Part shown: positions 19,769 to 28,560 of the stretch, piece after piece
Layout of the letters: the number at the start of each line of letters is the position of its first letter
How positions within the stretch are numbered: the stretch's first letter is position 1
Assembly: GCF_019968605.1 (NCBI RefSeq)
Contig: NZ_CP082966.1
Location: forward strand, 1,351,001 to 1,415,000
DNA: 64,000 nt
Source: Polaribacter litorisediminis
GTDB lineage: Bacteria > Bacteroidota > Bacteroidia > Flavobacteriales > Flavobacteriaceae
Direction: 5' to 3'
The notes under the pieces: generated by a model
Database searches by the model: none
Seen by the model: only the letters and a program-made list of their open reading frames with translations
What the model was told of the DNA's origin: nothing
Translations under genes and position numbers: made by a program

Positions 19769-20537
19769 TTTCTGCTTCTTTAACTAGTTCGTCAATCATC
19801 AACAATTTTGCCTTTAGAAAAGTAATATAAGCAGTTCTCATTTCGTCTGGCTTTAAAAAATCAACCTCATTAAGCAACCAATCTTCAGGAATTTTAGAAA
19901 TAATTTCATTGATTACCTCGCCATTTATTTGTAGTTTTATTTCTGAAGCCGCTTTTAGTAAAGAAGTTGCTTTCGGTAAAAGCACATGGTCTTTTATCAG
20001 AGGAAATGTTCTTGTTAAATGAGTTTCCCAAGTTGGCCAGTTGTGATGAAAATACAAACTTGCACCATTATCAATAACCCATAATTCATGATTCCAATGC
20101 AAAAGATTTGTGTTTTTAGCTGTTCGGTCAATATTACTTATCAAACTATCTAGAAGCACTACTTTAGAGGCCGTAAATGCGGTAACTTCAGAGACTAAAG
20201 GATCATAAGTCATGGCACTTGATAAAAAGTGTAATCCTAAATTTAAGCCGATGCTAAACTTTAGTAAATCTTGAATTTCTTCATCGGGTTCTGTTTTACT
20301 AAAGGAATCATCGAGATTCATAAAAACCAATTCCGGAACATTTAAGCCAATGGCTCTTGCGAATTCTCCTCCAATAAATTCAGCTATCAATGCTTTTTTT
20401 CCTTGACCTGCGCCTCTAAATTTTAAAACATATAAAAAGCCATCATCTGCTTTTACCAGTGCAGGTAATGAACCACCTTCTCGCAAAGGCTGTAAATATT
20501 GAACTACATTTACTGTTCTAATATCAATTCTATTCAT
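19758..20537 (-). CDS. HipA-like kinase-fold protein
   Basis: A 259-residue protein related to the HipA/PI4-kinase-like catalytic domain but much shorter than HipA (~440). SLPALVKADDGFLYVLKFRGAGQG resembles the ATP-binding beta hairpin, DSLISNIDRTAKNTNLL the catalytic loop (D-x2-N..R) and LWVIDNGASLYF the metal-binding motif. The HipB-like antitoxin found next to true HipA is missing; the partner is DUF3037. Start is ATG 20537. Confidence 0.82.
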   Translation of the reverse strand: MNRIDIRTVNVVQYLQPLREGGSLPALVKADDGFLYVLKFRGAGQGKKALIAEFIGGEFARAIGLNVPELVFMNLDDSFSKTEPDEEIQDLLKFSIGLNLGLHFLSSAMTYDPLVSEVTAFTASKVVLLDSLISNIDRTAKNTNLLHWNHELWVIDNGASLYFHHNWPTWETHLTRTFPLIKDHVLLPKATSLLKAASEIKLQINGEVINEIISKIPEDWLLNEVDFLKPDEMRTAYITFLKAKLLMIDELVKEAENAR

Positions 20538-20779
20538 AAGACTAAAATATGTTATTTATACCAATTGCACATTGAAATGACCGCAATTAAACACCTTTTT
20601 TTTCCTTTCTATTTCAATATAACAAGAAACCGTAACGAAGAATTCGATGCTTTATTTTTTCTATTTTCTATAAAGAAAAAAATCATCATTTTATTTTACA
20701 GTAATTTCAAACCAAAATTGGCATTAGTTTGGTAATATTTTATGCAACCAAATTATAATCTAAAATTTACATAAACAAT

Positions 20780-21006
20780 TAGTGTTGTCCGATTAAAATT
20801 AGCTAAAGTGTTTTAAAGTATTGATAGTCTTGATTTTCAAGAGTTTTTAAAGTAGTACACCTTGCTATTAAAACCGCTTTAGAATTTATGATGTATCGAA
20901 AAATTTAAAATTGTAATAATATTGTTTTTCAGTTAGTTACATTCAGGTCTTTGTTCTTGATTCTAACAGCGAAAGCGGTCTTTTTATCTTTTATCGGACA
21001 ACAATG
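20780..21006. mobile_element. MITE-like element with inverted ends and 9-bp target duplication
   Basis: Terminal inverted repeats TGTTGTCCGATTAAA (from 20783) and, inverted, TGTTGTCCGATAAAA (ending 21003). The element is flanked by identical 9-bp direct repeats ATAAACAAT at 20771-20779 and 21007-21015. An inner inverted pair (ACCGCTTT near 20869, AAAGCGGT near 20973) lies inside. No transposase is encoded, so it is a non-autonomous or internally deleted insertion sequence. Confidence 0.8.
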
Positions 21007-21106
21007 ATAAACAATAAAGATATTCGCTGCGTGCCCTCGAGAATTTAATGGAGCTTTAAGAATATGATTTCTATTAAATTTTGATTTCTAGAAATTTAAT
21101 TTCAAC

Positions 21107-21457
21107 CTACTTTAGATACTCTTCAAAAGTTCCGTCCTTATAAAAAACAACAATTCTTTGAATTCGTTTTCCATCATTTGTATCTGAAGCCATAAAAGAA
21201 GGAGCCGCCGCACTCGACTTACTTTCGGCTTTTTTAGGAAAAGAACCGACTCCGTTTAAGAGCCAGTGTATGTCTACATCTTTAAACTCTGAAGTTATTT
21301 TTAAAATAAAATCGAGACTTGGTTTATTTCTACCAGATAAAATATGTGAGATGCTAGAGCGCTGAACACCTATCTTATCTGCGAATAAAGATGCTGTTAA
21401 TTGATGAAAATTCATCACTTTTTTTATCCGTGTTGCAAATTCTAAACTGTTTATCAT
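21107..21457 (-). CDS. XRE-family helix-turn-helix regulator
   Basis: A 116-residue protein with a Cro/CI-type HTH (about 7-66: LTASLFADKIGVQRSSISHILSGRNKPSLDFILKI) followed by an Ala/Ser linker and a short C-terminal beta segment (IQRIVVFYKDGTFEEY). Similar proteins are common single-copy regulators in flavobacteria. It faces a 370-bp gap carrying four to six TTACAnnTGTAA palindromes, one of which overlaps its own predicted -7 box, so autoregulation is plausible. Confidence 0.87.
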   Translation of the reverse strand: MINSLEFATRIKKVMNFHQLTASLFADKIGVQRSSISHILSGRNKPSLDFILKITSEFKDVDIHWLLNGVGSFPKKAESKSSAAAPSFMASDTNDGKRIQRIVVFYKDGTFEEYLK

Positions 21458-21474
21458 TGTAAATAGCTATTGTA

Positions 21475-21486
21475 TTACAAATGTAA
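21475..21486. promoter_or_regulatory. TTACAnnTGTAA site at the XRE promoter
   Basis: TTACAAATGTAA lies 18 nt upstream of the XRE start codon. Read on the minus strand it contains TACATTTG, a TAnnTTTG -7 box, so a protein bound here would cover the promoter. Confidence 0.6.
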
Positions 21487-21683
21487 ACTAAAATTAATTA
21501 GTATCAAAAAGATAGTCGAATAAACATTTTAATACGGGTTATATGTATTAAACTAATACTTTATATAAAATACATAAAATATTGATAATTATATTTTTAA
21601 GTATTATTTATAAAAAATAGTATTCTTGAAATTTGAGGGTTTTTAAAACTATTAATTTTTTCTATTCCCAAAATATAATTTGT

Positions 21684-21781
21684 TTACAGAAGTAATAAAA
21701 TAGTGCTCAAATTCGGTTTACATTTGTAACCTTTTATTTGTTTACAATTGTAATCTTACAATTGTAATCTTACAATTGGCT
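21684..21781. repeat. Array of TTACAnnTGTAA palindromes
   Basis: Copies at 21684-21695 (TTACAGAAGTAA, imperfect), 21718-21729 (TTACATTTGTAA), 21742-21753 and 21756-21767 (perfect palindromes TTACAATTGTAA) and a half site at 21770. The last three repeat every 14 bp as TTACAATTGTAATC. Probably operators for the adjacent XRE protein; they overlap the -33 region of the downstream promoter. Confidence 0.7.
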
Positions 21782-21798
21782 ACTTATTTTCAATAGTG

Positions 21799-21806
21799 TA
21801 AATTTG
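21799..21806 (+). promoter_or_regulatory. Predicted -7 box for the M14 peptidase gene
   Basis: TAAATTTG, with TTG at 21776-21778 as a possible -33 element 20 nt upstream, inside the palindrome array. Confidence 0.5.
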
Positions 21807-21827
21807 TATTTCTAAACAGAAACATTC

Positions 21828-22886
21828 GTGGATATTTTATCGACTAACTTTTTAAAAATTCTTTTCAAAGAACAAAAAGAAACATTGCTTTTTGGAAAGT
21901 GGATTACTTTTGAAGATATTAAAGGACTATTTAAAAAACATCAATTTGCTTTTGAAATTAAGCAACTTGGTTTTTCTGAATACAAACGACCTATTTATAC
22001 TTTAAAAATTGGTTCAGGTAATAAAAGAATATTACTATGGTCTCAAATGCATGGAAATGAAAGTACAGCCACAAAAGCTTTATTTGATGTATTCAATTGC
22101 TTTTCTAATGCTACAGAGCCAGTATTAGAAACTATTTTAAAAGAATGTACGTTGATTTTTATTCCGATGTTAAACCCCGATGGTGCGCAAGCATATACAA
22201 GGGTAAACGGAAATAACATCGATTTAAACAGAGATGCTGTGCAGAGAGCAGCAAAAGAAAGTAAATTATTAAGAGCTATTTTAGAGGAGTTTGCTCCTCA
22301 ATTTTGTTTTAATTTACACGATCAAAGAACTATTTTCGGAGTAGAAGGAACTAAAAATCCTGCTACGATCTCCTTTTTAGCACCCTCAGAAGAAGAAACT
22401 AGAGCACTTACCAAAGGAAGAAAACAAACAATGAATGTTATTGTAGCCATGAATTCTTTGTTACAAAAAATGATTCCTAATTTTGTGGGTAGATATACGG
22501 ATGAATTTTATCCTACAGCTACCGGAGATAATTTTCAAAAATTAGGGTATAACACTGTTTTAATAGAATCTGGTCATTATCCTGATGATTACCCAAGAGA
22601 AATTACAAGAGAATATACGTTTTATGCAATTTTGCAAGGCATCTATCATATCGCTACTTCAAACACATTTAATGCGTATTCAGATTATTTTAAAATTCCC
22701 AATAACGATAAGATATTTTATGATGTAATTCATCGATATTCAGATCCTGAATTTGATAAAGCATATCAATATAAAGAAGAAATTATACAGGGTAAACTAG
22801 TTTCAAAATTAGTGGAAATTGAGGAAATTGTAACAAAAACCAAAATTGGACATCACGAAATCGTTTTCGAAAGCAAAAAAAATTAA
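21828..22886 (+). CDS. M14-family zinc carboxypeptidase
   Basis: A 352-residue metallopeptidase domain protein. Zinc ligands are H75-x-x-E78 (SQMHGNEST) and H164 (FNLHDQRT); NPDGA (116-120) and IDLNRD (131-136) are further M14 substrate-pocket motifs, and the catalytic Glu is probably in VLIESGHYPDD. No signal peptide is visible with the GTG start at 21828, so it appears cytoplasmic, unlike many secreted M14 enzymes. Expression may be controlled by the upstream XRE regulator. Confidence 0.88.
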   Translation: MDILSTNFLKILFKEQKETLLFGKWITFEDIKGLFKKHQFAFEIKQLGFSEYKRPIYTLKIGSGNKRILLWSQMHGNESTATKALFDVFNCFSNATEPVLETILKECTLIFIPMLNPDGAQAYTRVNGNNIDLNRDAVQRAAKESKLLRAILEEFAPQFCFNLHDQRTIFGVEGTKNPATISFLAPSEEETRALTKGRKQTMNVIVAMNSLLQKMIPNFVGRYTDEFYPTATGDNFQKLGYNTVLIESGHYPDDYPREITREYTFYAILQGIYHIATSNTFNAYSDYFKIPNNDKIFYDVIHRYSDPEFDKAYQYKEEIIQGKLVSKLVEIEEIVTKTKIGHHEIVFESKKN

Positions 22887-22927
22887 ACTTTTCTCACTTT
22901 TTGTTATTTTAAATTAAATTAAATTCA

Positions 22928-22935
22928 TAAATTTG
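22928..22935 (+). promoter_or_regulatory. Predicted -7 box for the Lrp gene
   Basis: TAAATTTG, 28 nt before the ATG at 22963. Confidence 0.5.
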
Positions 22936-22962
22936 CCGTATTAATTGAATAATACACAATAA

Positions 22963-23442
22963 ATGAAAAAATTTATTTTAGACGAAATCGATCATCAAAT
23001 TTTAGATATTTTAATAGAAAATGCAAGAACACCATTTACAGACATTGCAAAGCAGTTATTAGTTTCTGCAGGAACGATTCACGTTCGTGTAAAAAAAATG
23101 GAAGATGAAGGTATTATTCAAGGTTCTACCTTAACCTTAAACTACGAAAAAATGGGTTATTCATTTATTGCTCATGTAGGTGTTTTTCTAGAAAAAACAT
23201 CGATGACGCAAAGTGTTATTGAAAATTTAAGAAAAATACCGAATGTAACCGTAGCTTATGTAACCGCAGGTAAATACAACATTTTCTGTAAAGTTAGAGC
23301 AAAAGGCACAAACGATGCTAAAGATATTATTTATCAAATTGACGATGTTCCTGGGGTAAAAAGAACGGAAACAATGATTGCTTTAGAAGAAAGCATTAAT
23401 GATAAAAAAAGAATGATGCATGCAATTTTTTCAGAACTATAA
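22963..23442 (+). CDS. Lrp/AsnC-family transcriptional regulator
   Basis: A 159-residue protein: N-terminal winged HTH (IDHQILDILIENARTPFTDIAKQLLVSAGTIHVRVKKMEDEGII) and C-terminal RAM/AsnC effector domain (about 65-150: VGVFLEKTSMTQ..., VTAGKYNIFCKVRAKG). It senses amino acids or related metabolites in known homologues. It has its own promoter box and a strong terminator, so it is monocistronic. Confidence 0.94.
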   Translation: MKKFILDEIDHQILDILIENARTPFTDIAKQLLVSAGTIHVRVKKMEDEGIIQGSTLTLNYEKMGYSFIAHVGVFLEKTSMTQSVIENLRKIPNVTVAYVTAGKYNIFCKVRAKGTNDAKDIIYQIDDVPGVKRTETMIALEESINDKKRMMHAIFSEL

Positions 23443-23468
23443 GAAAAAATACTATATTTTTATAAAAG

Positions 23469-23500
23469 TCCTTATCATTTAAAATGTTAAGGATTTTTTT
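23469..23500 (+). terminator. Intrinsic terminator after the Lrp gene
   Basis: Twelve-nt arms TCCTTATCATTT (23469-23480) and AAATGTTAAGGA (23482-23493) pair with one mismatch and are followed by seven T. Confidence 0.85.
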
Positions 23501-23522
23501 ATGGAATAAAATTCTTTAGCTG

Positions 23523-23530
23523 TATGTTTG
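23523..23530 (+). promoter_or_regulatory. Predicted -7 box for the E1 gene
   Basis: TATGTTTG, 25 nt before the ATG at 23555 and just after the Lrp terminator. Confidence 0.5.
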
Positions 23531-23554
23531 TTATAAGTATGAAATATATAATTT

Positions 23555-25546
23555 ATGACCACTAAAATTGAGTATACTGTAAATTCATCAATCAATAAAA
23601 CTACAATGCTTTCTTTATACAAAAGAATGTTAAAACCCCGTATGATAGAAGAAAAGATGTTAATTCTTTTACGTCAAGGAAGAATTTCTAAATGGTTTTC
23701 GGGCATTGGGCAAGAAGCTATTTCAGTCGGTGTTACTAGTGCGTTAGAAAACGATGAATATATTTTGCCAATGCACAGAAATCTAGGCGTTTTCACCACA
23801 AGAGATATTCCGTTGCATCGATTATTTTCTCAATGGCAAGGAAAAATGAATGGTTTTACAAAAGGTAGAGACCGTAGTTTTCATTTTGGAACGCAAGCAT
23901 ACAATCTTGTAGGAATGATTTCTCATTTAGGTCCGCAATTAGGAATTGCAGACGGAATTGCTTTGGCAAATAAATTAAAAAATAACCATAAAATTTGTGC
24001 CGTTTTTACAGGTGAAGGTGGTACTAGTGAAGGCGATTTTCATGAGGCTTTAAATGTAGCTTCTGTATGGAATTTACCTATTTTATTTTGTGTTGAAAAT
24101 AATGGTTATGGTTTGTCTACACCATCTTCAGAACAATTTAAATGTATCAATATTGCTGATAAAGGAATTGGCTACGGAATGGAAAGCCATATTATTGATG
24201 GAAATAATATTCTAGAAGTCTATACTAAAGTAGATGAAATTGCCAAAAGTGTGCGTAAAAATCCAAGACCTATTTTAATAGAATTTAAAACATTTAGAAT
24301 GCGTGGTCATGAAGAGGCAAGTGGCACAAAATATGTCCCGCAAGAGTTGTTAGACTTTTGGGCGGCAAAAGATCCGTTAGAAAATTATCAAGAGTATTTA
24401 ATCAACGAAGGAATTCTAACAGAAGAGATTGAAATTTTATATAAAGAAGAAATCGTTCATGAAATAAATGAACATCTTCAAATGGCTTTTGATGAAGAAA
24501 AAATCATTCCGAATATAAAAACGGAACTCAATGATGTTTTTAAAATGCACGAATATAAAGAAGTAACTGCTTCCTCCAATAAAAATAAAATTCGTTTTGT
24601 AGATGCCATTTCTGACGGATTAAAATTGTCCATGGAAAAATTCGATGACCTCGTTATTATGGGACAAGATGTTGCTGAATATGGTGGCGTTTTTAAAATC
24701 ACAGATGGTTTTGTAGAAGCTTTTGGAAAAGAGCGGGTTCGGAATACCCCAATTTGTGAATCTGCGATTGTTTCTGCTGCTTATGGTTTGTCTATAAACG
24801 GAATAAAATCAGTGATGGAAATGCAATTTGCAGATTTTGTTTCTTCAGGTTTTAATCCCATTGTAAATTTATTAGCGAAATCTAATTATAGATGGAACCA
24901 AAATGCAGATGTTGTGATACGAATGCCTTGTGGTGGCGGCGTTGGAGCAGGGCCATTTCACAGCCAAACCAACGAAGCATGGTTTACGAATACACCAGGT
25001 TTAAAAGTAGTGTATCCAGCTTTTCCACAAGATGCAAAAGGTTTGTTAGCAAGTGCCATTGAAGATCCAAATCCTGTTTTATTTTTTGAACACAAAGGTT
25101 TGTATAGGTCTGTATATCAAGAGGTTTCAGAAGGGTATTTTACTACAGAAATAGGGAAAGCAGCGATTTTAAAAACAGGACAAGAAATGACGATTATTAG
25201 TTATGGAGCAGGAGTTCATTGGGTTTTAGAAGCTTTAGAAAACGTTCCCGAAATTTCTGCGGATGTAATTGATTTAAGAACTTTACAACCTTTAGATACC
25301 GAAACTATTTTTTCATCCGCAAAAAAAACAGGAAAAATACTAATTGTACAAGAAGATTCTTTATTTGGCGGTATTGCGAGTGATGTTTCCGCATTAATTA
25401 CCGAAAATTGTTTTGAATTTTTAGACGCACCTGTAAAAAGAGTCGCCAGTTTAGAAACGCCAATTCCTTTTCAATCTGATTTAGAACAGCAATATTTAGG
25501 AAAATCCGTCTTAATGAAGGCAATTCAAGATTTACAAAATTATTAA
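23555..25546 (+). CDS. 2-oxoacid dehydrogenase E1, fused alpha-beta subunits
   Basis: Thiamine-diphosphate E1 of a branched-chain 2-oxoacid (or related) dehydrogenase complex, 663 residues. The alpha part (1-~320) carries the TPP motif GEGGTSEGDFHEALN...ENNGYG; the beta part (~340-663) starts at IRFVDAISDGLKL and includes MGQDVAEYGGVFKIT and the C-terminal transketolase domain. Subunits are usually encoded by separate genes; a single fused chain is typical of flavobacteria. The preceding Lrp regulator might respond to branched-chain amino acids (inference). Confidence 0.93.
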   Translation: MTTKIEYTVNSSINKTTMLSLYKRMLKPRMIEEKMLILLRQGRISKWFSGIGQEAISVGVTSALENDEYILPMHRNLGVFTTRDIPLHRLFSQWQGKMNGFTKGRDRSFHFGTQAYNLVGMISHLGPQLGIADGIALANKLKNNHKICAVFTGEGGTSEGDFHEALNVASVWNLPILFCVENNGYGLSTPSSEQFKCINIADKGIGYGMESHIIDGNNILEVYTKVDEIAKSVRKNPRPILIEFKTFRMRGHEEASGTKYVPQELLDFWAAKDPLENYQEYLINEGILTEEIEILYKEEIVHEINEHLQMAFDEEKIIPNIKTELNDVFKMHEYKEVTASSNKNKIRFVDAISDGLKLSMEKFDDLVIMGQDVAEYGGVFKITDGFVEAFGKERVRNTPICESAIVSAAYGLSINGIKSVMEMQFADFVSSGFNPIVNLLAKSNYRWNQNADVVIRMPCGGGVGAGPFHSQTNEAWFTNTPGLKVVYPAFPQDAKGLLASAIEDPNPVLFFEHKGLYRSVYQEVSEGYFTTEIGKAAILKTGQEMTIISYGAGVHWVLEALENVPEISADVIDLRTLQPLDTETIFSSAKKTGKILIVQEDSLFGGIASDVSALITENCFEFLDAPVKRVASLETPIPFQSDLEQQYLGKSVLMKAIQDLQNY

Positions 25547-25578
25547 GTATATTTGATTTCAGACTTAAAAATTCTTTC

Positions 25579-26586
25579 ATGAATAACAAACAAATCATTT
25601 TTAAAAAACGCCCTGTTGGAGTGCCAACGGAAGATACCTGGCAATTAGAAACAAATCCCGTTCCCGAATTACAAGAAGGAGAAATTTTAGTAGAACAGCA
25701 CTATATTTCTTTAGATCCTGCAATGCGCGGTTGGATGAATGATTCTAAATCTTACATTCCGCCAGTTGCCATCAATGATGTGATGAGAGCTGGTTCTGTT
25801 GGTAAAGTGATTAAAAATAATGGAAACCCAAAATTTGAAATCGGAGATGTGGTAACAAGTTGGGGTGGTGTGCAGCAATACGTGATTACAAATGGTGACA
25901 GTTGGTATAAAGTTGATACTCGTTTAGCACCAATGCCCATGTATATCGGGACTTTAGGAATGCCCGGAATGACTGCTTATTTCGGAATTACGGAAGTTGG
26001 TAAAGTTAAAGAAGGCGATATTGTACTAGTTTCGGGTGCCGCGGGTGCTGTTGGAAGTATTGTAGGACAAATTGCTAAAATTAAAGGTTGTACTGTCATC
26101 GGAATTGCTGGCGGAAAAGAAAAATGCGATTATTTGGTGAACGAATTGGGTTTTGATGCAGCCATTGATTATAAGTCTGAAAATATATATTCCGCTTTAA
26201 AAGAAAAATGTCCTAAAGGAATTGATATTTATTTTGATAATGTTGGCGGAAAAATACTAGATGCAGCTTTAAGTAAATTAAGAATGCATGCTAGAGTTGT
26301 CATTTGTGGTGCAATTTCTCAATATAATAACAAGTCTAAAATTGATGGACCCAGTAATTATTTATCCTTATTGGTAACACGTTCCACCATGCAAGGAATG
26401 GTGGTGATGGATTATACGAAGAAGTTTGGAGAAGCTGCAAAACAAATGGGAATTTGGATGCAACAGGGAAAATTGAAATCTAGAGAAGATATTTATGAAG
26501 GCATAGAAAACTTTCATGAAACCTATAACAGATTATTTTCTGGTGATAAAAATGGAAAATTAGTATTAAAAGTAATCGAAGAATAA
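25579..26586 (+). CDS. NADP-dependent oxidoreductase, MDR family (PTGR/CurA-like)
   Basis: A 335-residue zinc-independent medium-chain dehydrogenase/reductase that reduces alkenal or ketone double bonds. PLDPAMRGWMND-like substrate segment (VEQHYISLDPAMRGWMND), cofactor-binding loop VSGAAGAVGSIVGQIAK (about 152-168) and YFDNVGGKILDAAL are diagnostic of the leukotriene-B4 12-hydroxydehydrogenase subgroup. It follows the E1 gene by 32 nt and precedes a zinc-ribbon gene by 3 nt. Confidence 0.93.
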   Translation: MNNKQIIFKKRPVGVPTEDTWQLETNPVPELQEGEILVEQHYISLDPAMRGWMNDSKSYIPPVAINDVMRAGSVGKVIKNNGNPKFEIGDVVTSWGGVQQYVITNGDSWYKVDTRLAPMPMYIGTLGMPGMTAYFGITEVGKVKEGDIVLVSGAAGAVGSIVGQIAKIKGCTVIGIAGGKEKCDYLVNELGFDAAIDYKSENIYSALKEKCPKGIDIYFDNVGGKILDAALSKLRMHARVVICGAISQYNNKSKIDGPSNYLSLLVTRSTMQGMVVMDYTKKFGEAAKQMGIWMQQGKLKSREDIYEGIENFHETYNRLFSGDKNGKLVLKVIEE

Positions 26587-26589
26587 AAT

Positions 26590-26775
26590 TTGGAATTAGA
26601 ACATTTTTTTCAATGCCCGTATTGTTGGGAAGAAATTTCAATGATATTAGATGTAAGTGTTACGCATCAAACTTATATTGAAGATTGCGAAGTTTGTTGC
26701 AATCCTATTGAGGTTTCACCGATGTTTGAAGCTGGAGAATTGGTTGGGTTTGATTCCCAATCCATTGAACAATAA
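26590..26775 (+). CDS. CPXCG-type cysteine-rich protein
   Basis: A 61-residue zinc-ribbon protein with two Cys pairs, CPYC (9-12) and CEVCC (33-37), of the CPXCG family. Start is TTG 26590, 3 nt after the oxidoreductase stop; no ATG lies in frame upstream of the first Cys pair. Function unknown. Confidence 0.85.
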   Translation: MELEHFFQCPYCWEEISMILDVSVTHQTYIEDCEVCCNPIEVSPMFEAGELVGFDSQSIEQ

Positions 26776-26839
26776 TTGGAATACAGCGTTTTGTTAATTT
26801 TTATATTTTTTTTTGATACAACTCAAGATAAACACTTTA

Positions 26840-27544
26840 TTATACAAGAGGGTTTTTCCATTTAAATGTATCAAACAACGAAATCCAATCCGTAGGAAAG
26901 GATGCTTTCAAAATCATTTTTTCTGATGAAAAGGGATGTATAAATTCTAATTTCCCAGCATGTAAAAAAAGATTTTTCCAACCAAAATTTTCATCAAACA
27001 TGACATCATGGCTTTTATCGCCATATTTTGCATCACCAATTAAAGGATGACTAATTTTATTAGAATGTACTCTTAATTGATGCATTCTTCCTGTTTGAGG
27101 TAAAAATTCAACTAAACTATAACGTGAAGAATCATAAGGTTTTACAGGGATATTAAGTACAACATTTTCTAATGTTTTTAAATGTGTTAATGCTTCTTTA
27201 TGCACATTCGCATCACGACCTTTTACAGGAGAATCTATAATTTTTGTATCCGGAGAAAAACCACGAACTACACCGAAATATGTTTTCTGAATTTTATGAG
27301 ACGTGAATAATTCTTGAAATCTTGAAACAATTTCTTTTTGTTTAGCCAATAAAATTAACCCTGAAGTTTTCCGATCTAATCGGTGAATAGGGTATACTTT
27401 TATGTGTAATTCTTGGTCAATTAATTGTAATAATGAAGCTTCATGAGCCACATTTCTTGAGAGAAAAGCATGGTGTACCAAAACATTATTGGGTTTGTTT
27501 ACACAAAGAATATATTCGTCTTCAAAAATAATTTCTAAATTCAT
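26840..27544 (-). CDS. RluA-family RNA pseudouridine synthase
   Basis: A 234-residue catalytic domain lacking an S4 domain, as in TruC/RluA-type enzymes. The catalytic motif HRLDRKTSGLILLAK places the nucleophile at D57; TGRMHQLRVH and HPLIGDAKYG are family motifs. It isomerises uridine in tRNA or rRNA; TruC-like tRNA modification is the closest guess. Monocistronic on the minus strand. Confidence 0.93.
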   Translation of the reverse strand: MNLEIIFEDEYILCVNKPNNVLVHHAFLSRNVAHEASLLQLIDQELHIKVYPIHRLDRKTSGLILLAKQKEIVSRFQELFTSHKIQKTYFGVVRGFSPDTKIIDSPVKGRDANVHKEALTHLKTLENVVLNIPVKPYDSSRYSLVEFLPQTGRMHQLRVHSNKISHPLIGDAKYGDKSHDVMFDENFGWKNLFLHAGKLEFIHPFSSEKMILKASFPTDWISLFDTFKWKNPLV

Positions 27545-27658
27545 AAGGATTTTAAAAGGGATAAAAGTACTACTATTTTACCGGTAAAAAATTATGATTT
27601 ATTTATCAAATTTCTAATTCTTTTTATGTAATTTTAAGTAATTTATAATCAGTAATTT

Positions 27659-28195
27659 ATGTTTTTAAAATTCCGATTTTTACTTTTATCACTTTTAATA
27701 GTAAATATTTATAGTTGTAAAAGTACTGCCGCGCTTGCTGAAATTGAATCTATGCGAAAAACAGTTTTAGATAAAAATTTCACAATTGTTGCAAATTCTG
27801 CATCTCCTGTTGCCTTTGCAAATGTAAGGGGCATTGAAAAATTATTACCTCCTGGCAGTAATTTGGCAAATATTAGCTTAATAAATATTCAAAATAATTT
27901 TACAATAAAAAATGATAGTGTATTTTTAGATATGCCTTTTTATGGAGAAAGACGTTTTGCAAATGGTTATGGAACAGAGACTGGTCTGCAATTCAAAGGA
28001 AAACCTGATCGCGTTAAGACCTCTTTTAATGCCAAAAAAAATAAGTATCTACTTGAATATTGGTTGAATGCTAAAACAGAAAGCTTAAGAATTTCTTTAA
28101 CCTTATTTGCAAATAAAACATGTAGATTTACGGTGAATAGCAGTCACAGAAGTACCATTACATATGATGGAAATTGGGAAAGTTTAAAAAATTAG
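27659..28195 (+). CDS. DUF4251 lipoprotein
   Basis: A 178-residue protein with a lipoprotein signal peptide (lipobox VNIYSC, C20) and the DUF4251 pattern: FTIVANSASPV, NDSVFLDMPFYGERRFANGYG and TLFANKTCRFTVNSSHRSTITYDGNW. Periplasmic or outer-membrane lipoprotein typical of Bacteroidota; function unknown. A large gene-free repeat cluster follows. Confidence 0.88.
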   Translation: MFLKFRFLLLSLLIVNIYSCKSTAALAEIESMRKTVLDKNFTIVANSASPVAFANVRGIEKLLPPGSNLANISLINIQNNFTIKNDSVFLDMPFYGERRFANGYGTETGLQFKGKPDRVKTSFNAKKNKYLLEYWLNAKTESLRISLTLFANKTCRFTVNSSHRSTITYDGNWESLKN

Positions 28196-28242
28196 ATAGC
28201 CGTCAGTAGCTACTTCGAATTAAATATATATGTTTCACGAAT

Positions 28243-28402
28243 GTCAGTTCGAGACCCAAGAAAAAAATTTTTACAAGCGTAGAAGATGACGTAAATTGGT
28301 TTTAAATATACTGAATTGCAAAATAATCGTAAAAATACAAGTAACTTTAACCGACCTTTAAATCACTGAAAAACAATTATTTAATAAAAACTTCAATGGT
28401 AG
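28243..28402. repeat. Repeat A, copy 1 (about 160 bp)
   Basis: Begins GTCAGTTCGAGACCCAAG and ends at TCAATGGTAG. Nearly identical to 29431-29589, with small differences in an A-run and near the end. No coding sense recognised. Confidence 0.85.
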
Positions 28403-28534
28403 GTCGAAAATTGGAGTTTAATTTTCTAATTTATTGAAGTGAAATACGGGTAGCAATTTCATATTCATCAAAAAGGTTCTTTAAATTGATTGCTCTGTTA
28501 TACACTAATACATAGCGTTCTTTTTTATGTTTTT

Positions 28535-28556
28535 ACTTTTTGCTTGACCAAAAAGT
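28535..28556. repeat. Short hairpin upstream of repeat B
   Basis: ACTTTTT / AAAAAGT arms around an 8-nt loop, within a sequence typical of flavobacterial intergenic repeats. Confidence 0.5.
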
Positions 28557-28560
28557 AACA

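Noticed and set aside
20499..20735. 78-codon ORF antisense to the HipA-like gene start
   Set aside because: Composition typical of AT-rich non-coding sequence (runs of I, F, N, K) and overlap with a real gene on the other strand.
21742..21781. Possible start of a CRISPR array (14-bp tandem units)
   Set aside because: Units are contiguous palindromes with no spacers and no cas genes nearby; operators fit better.
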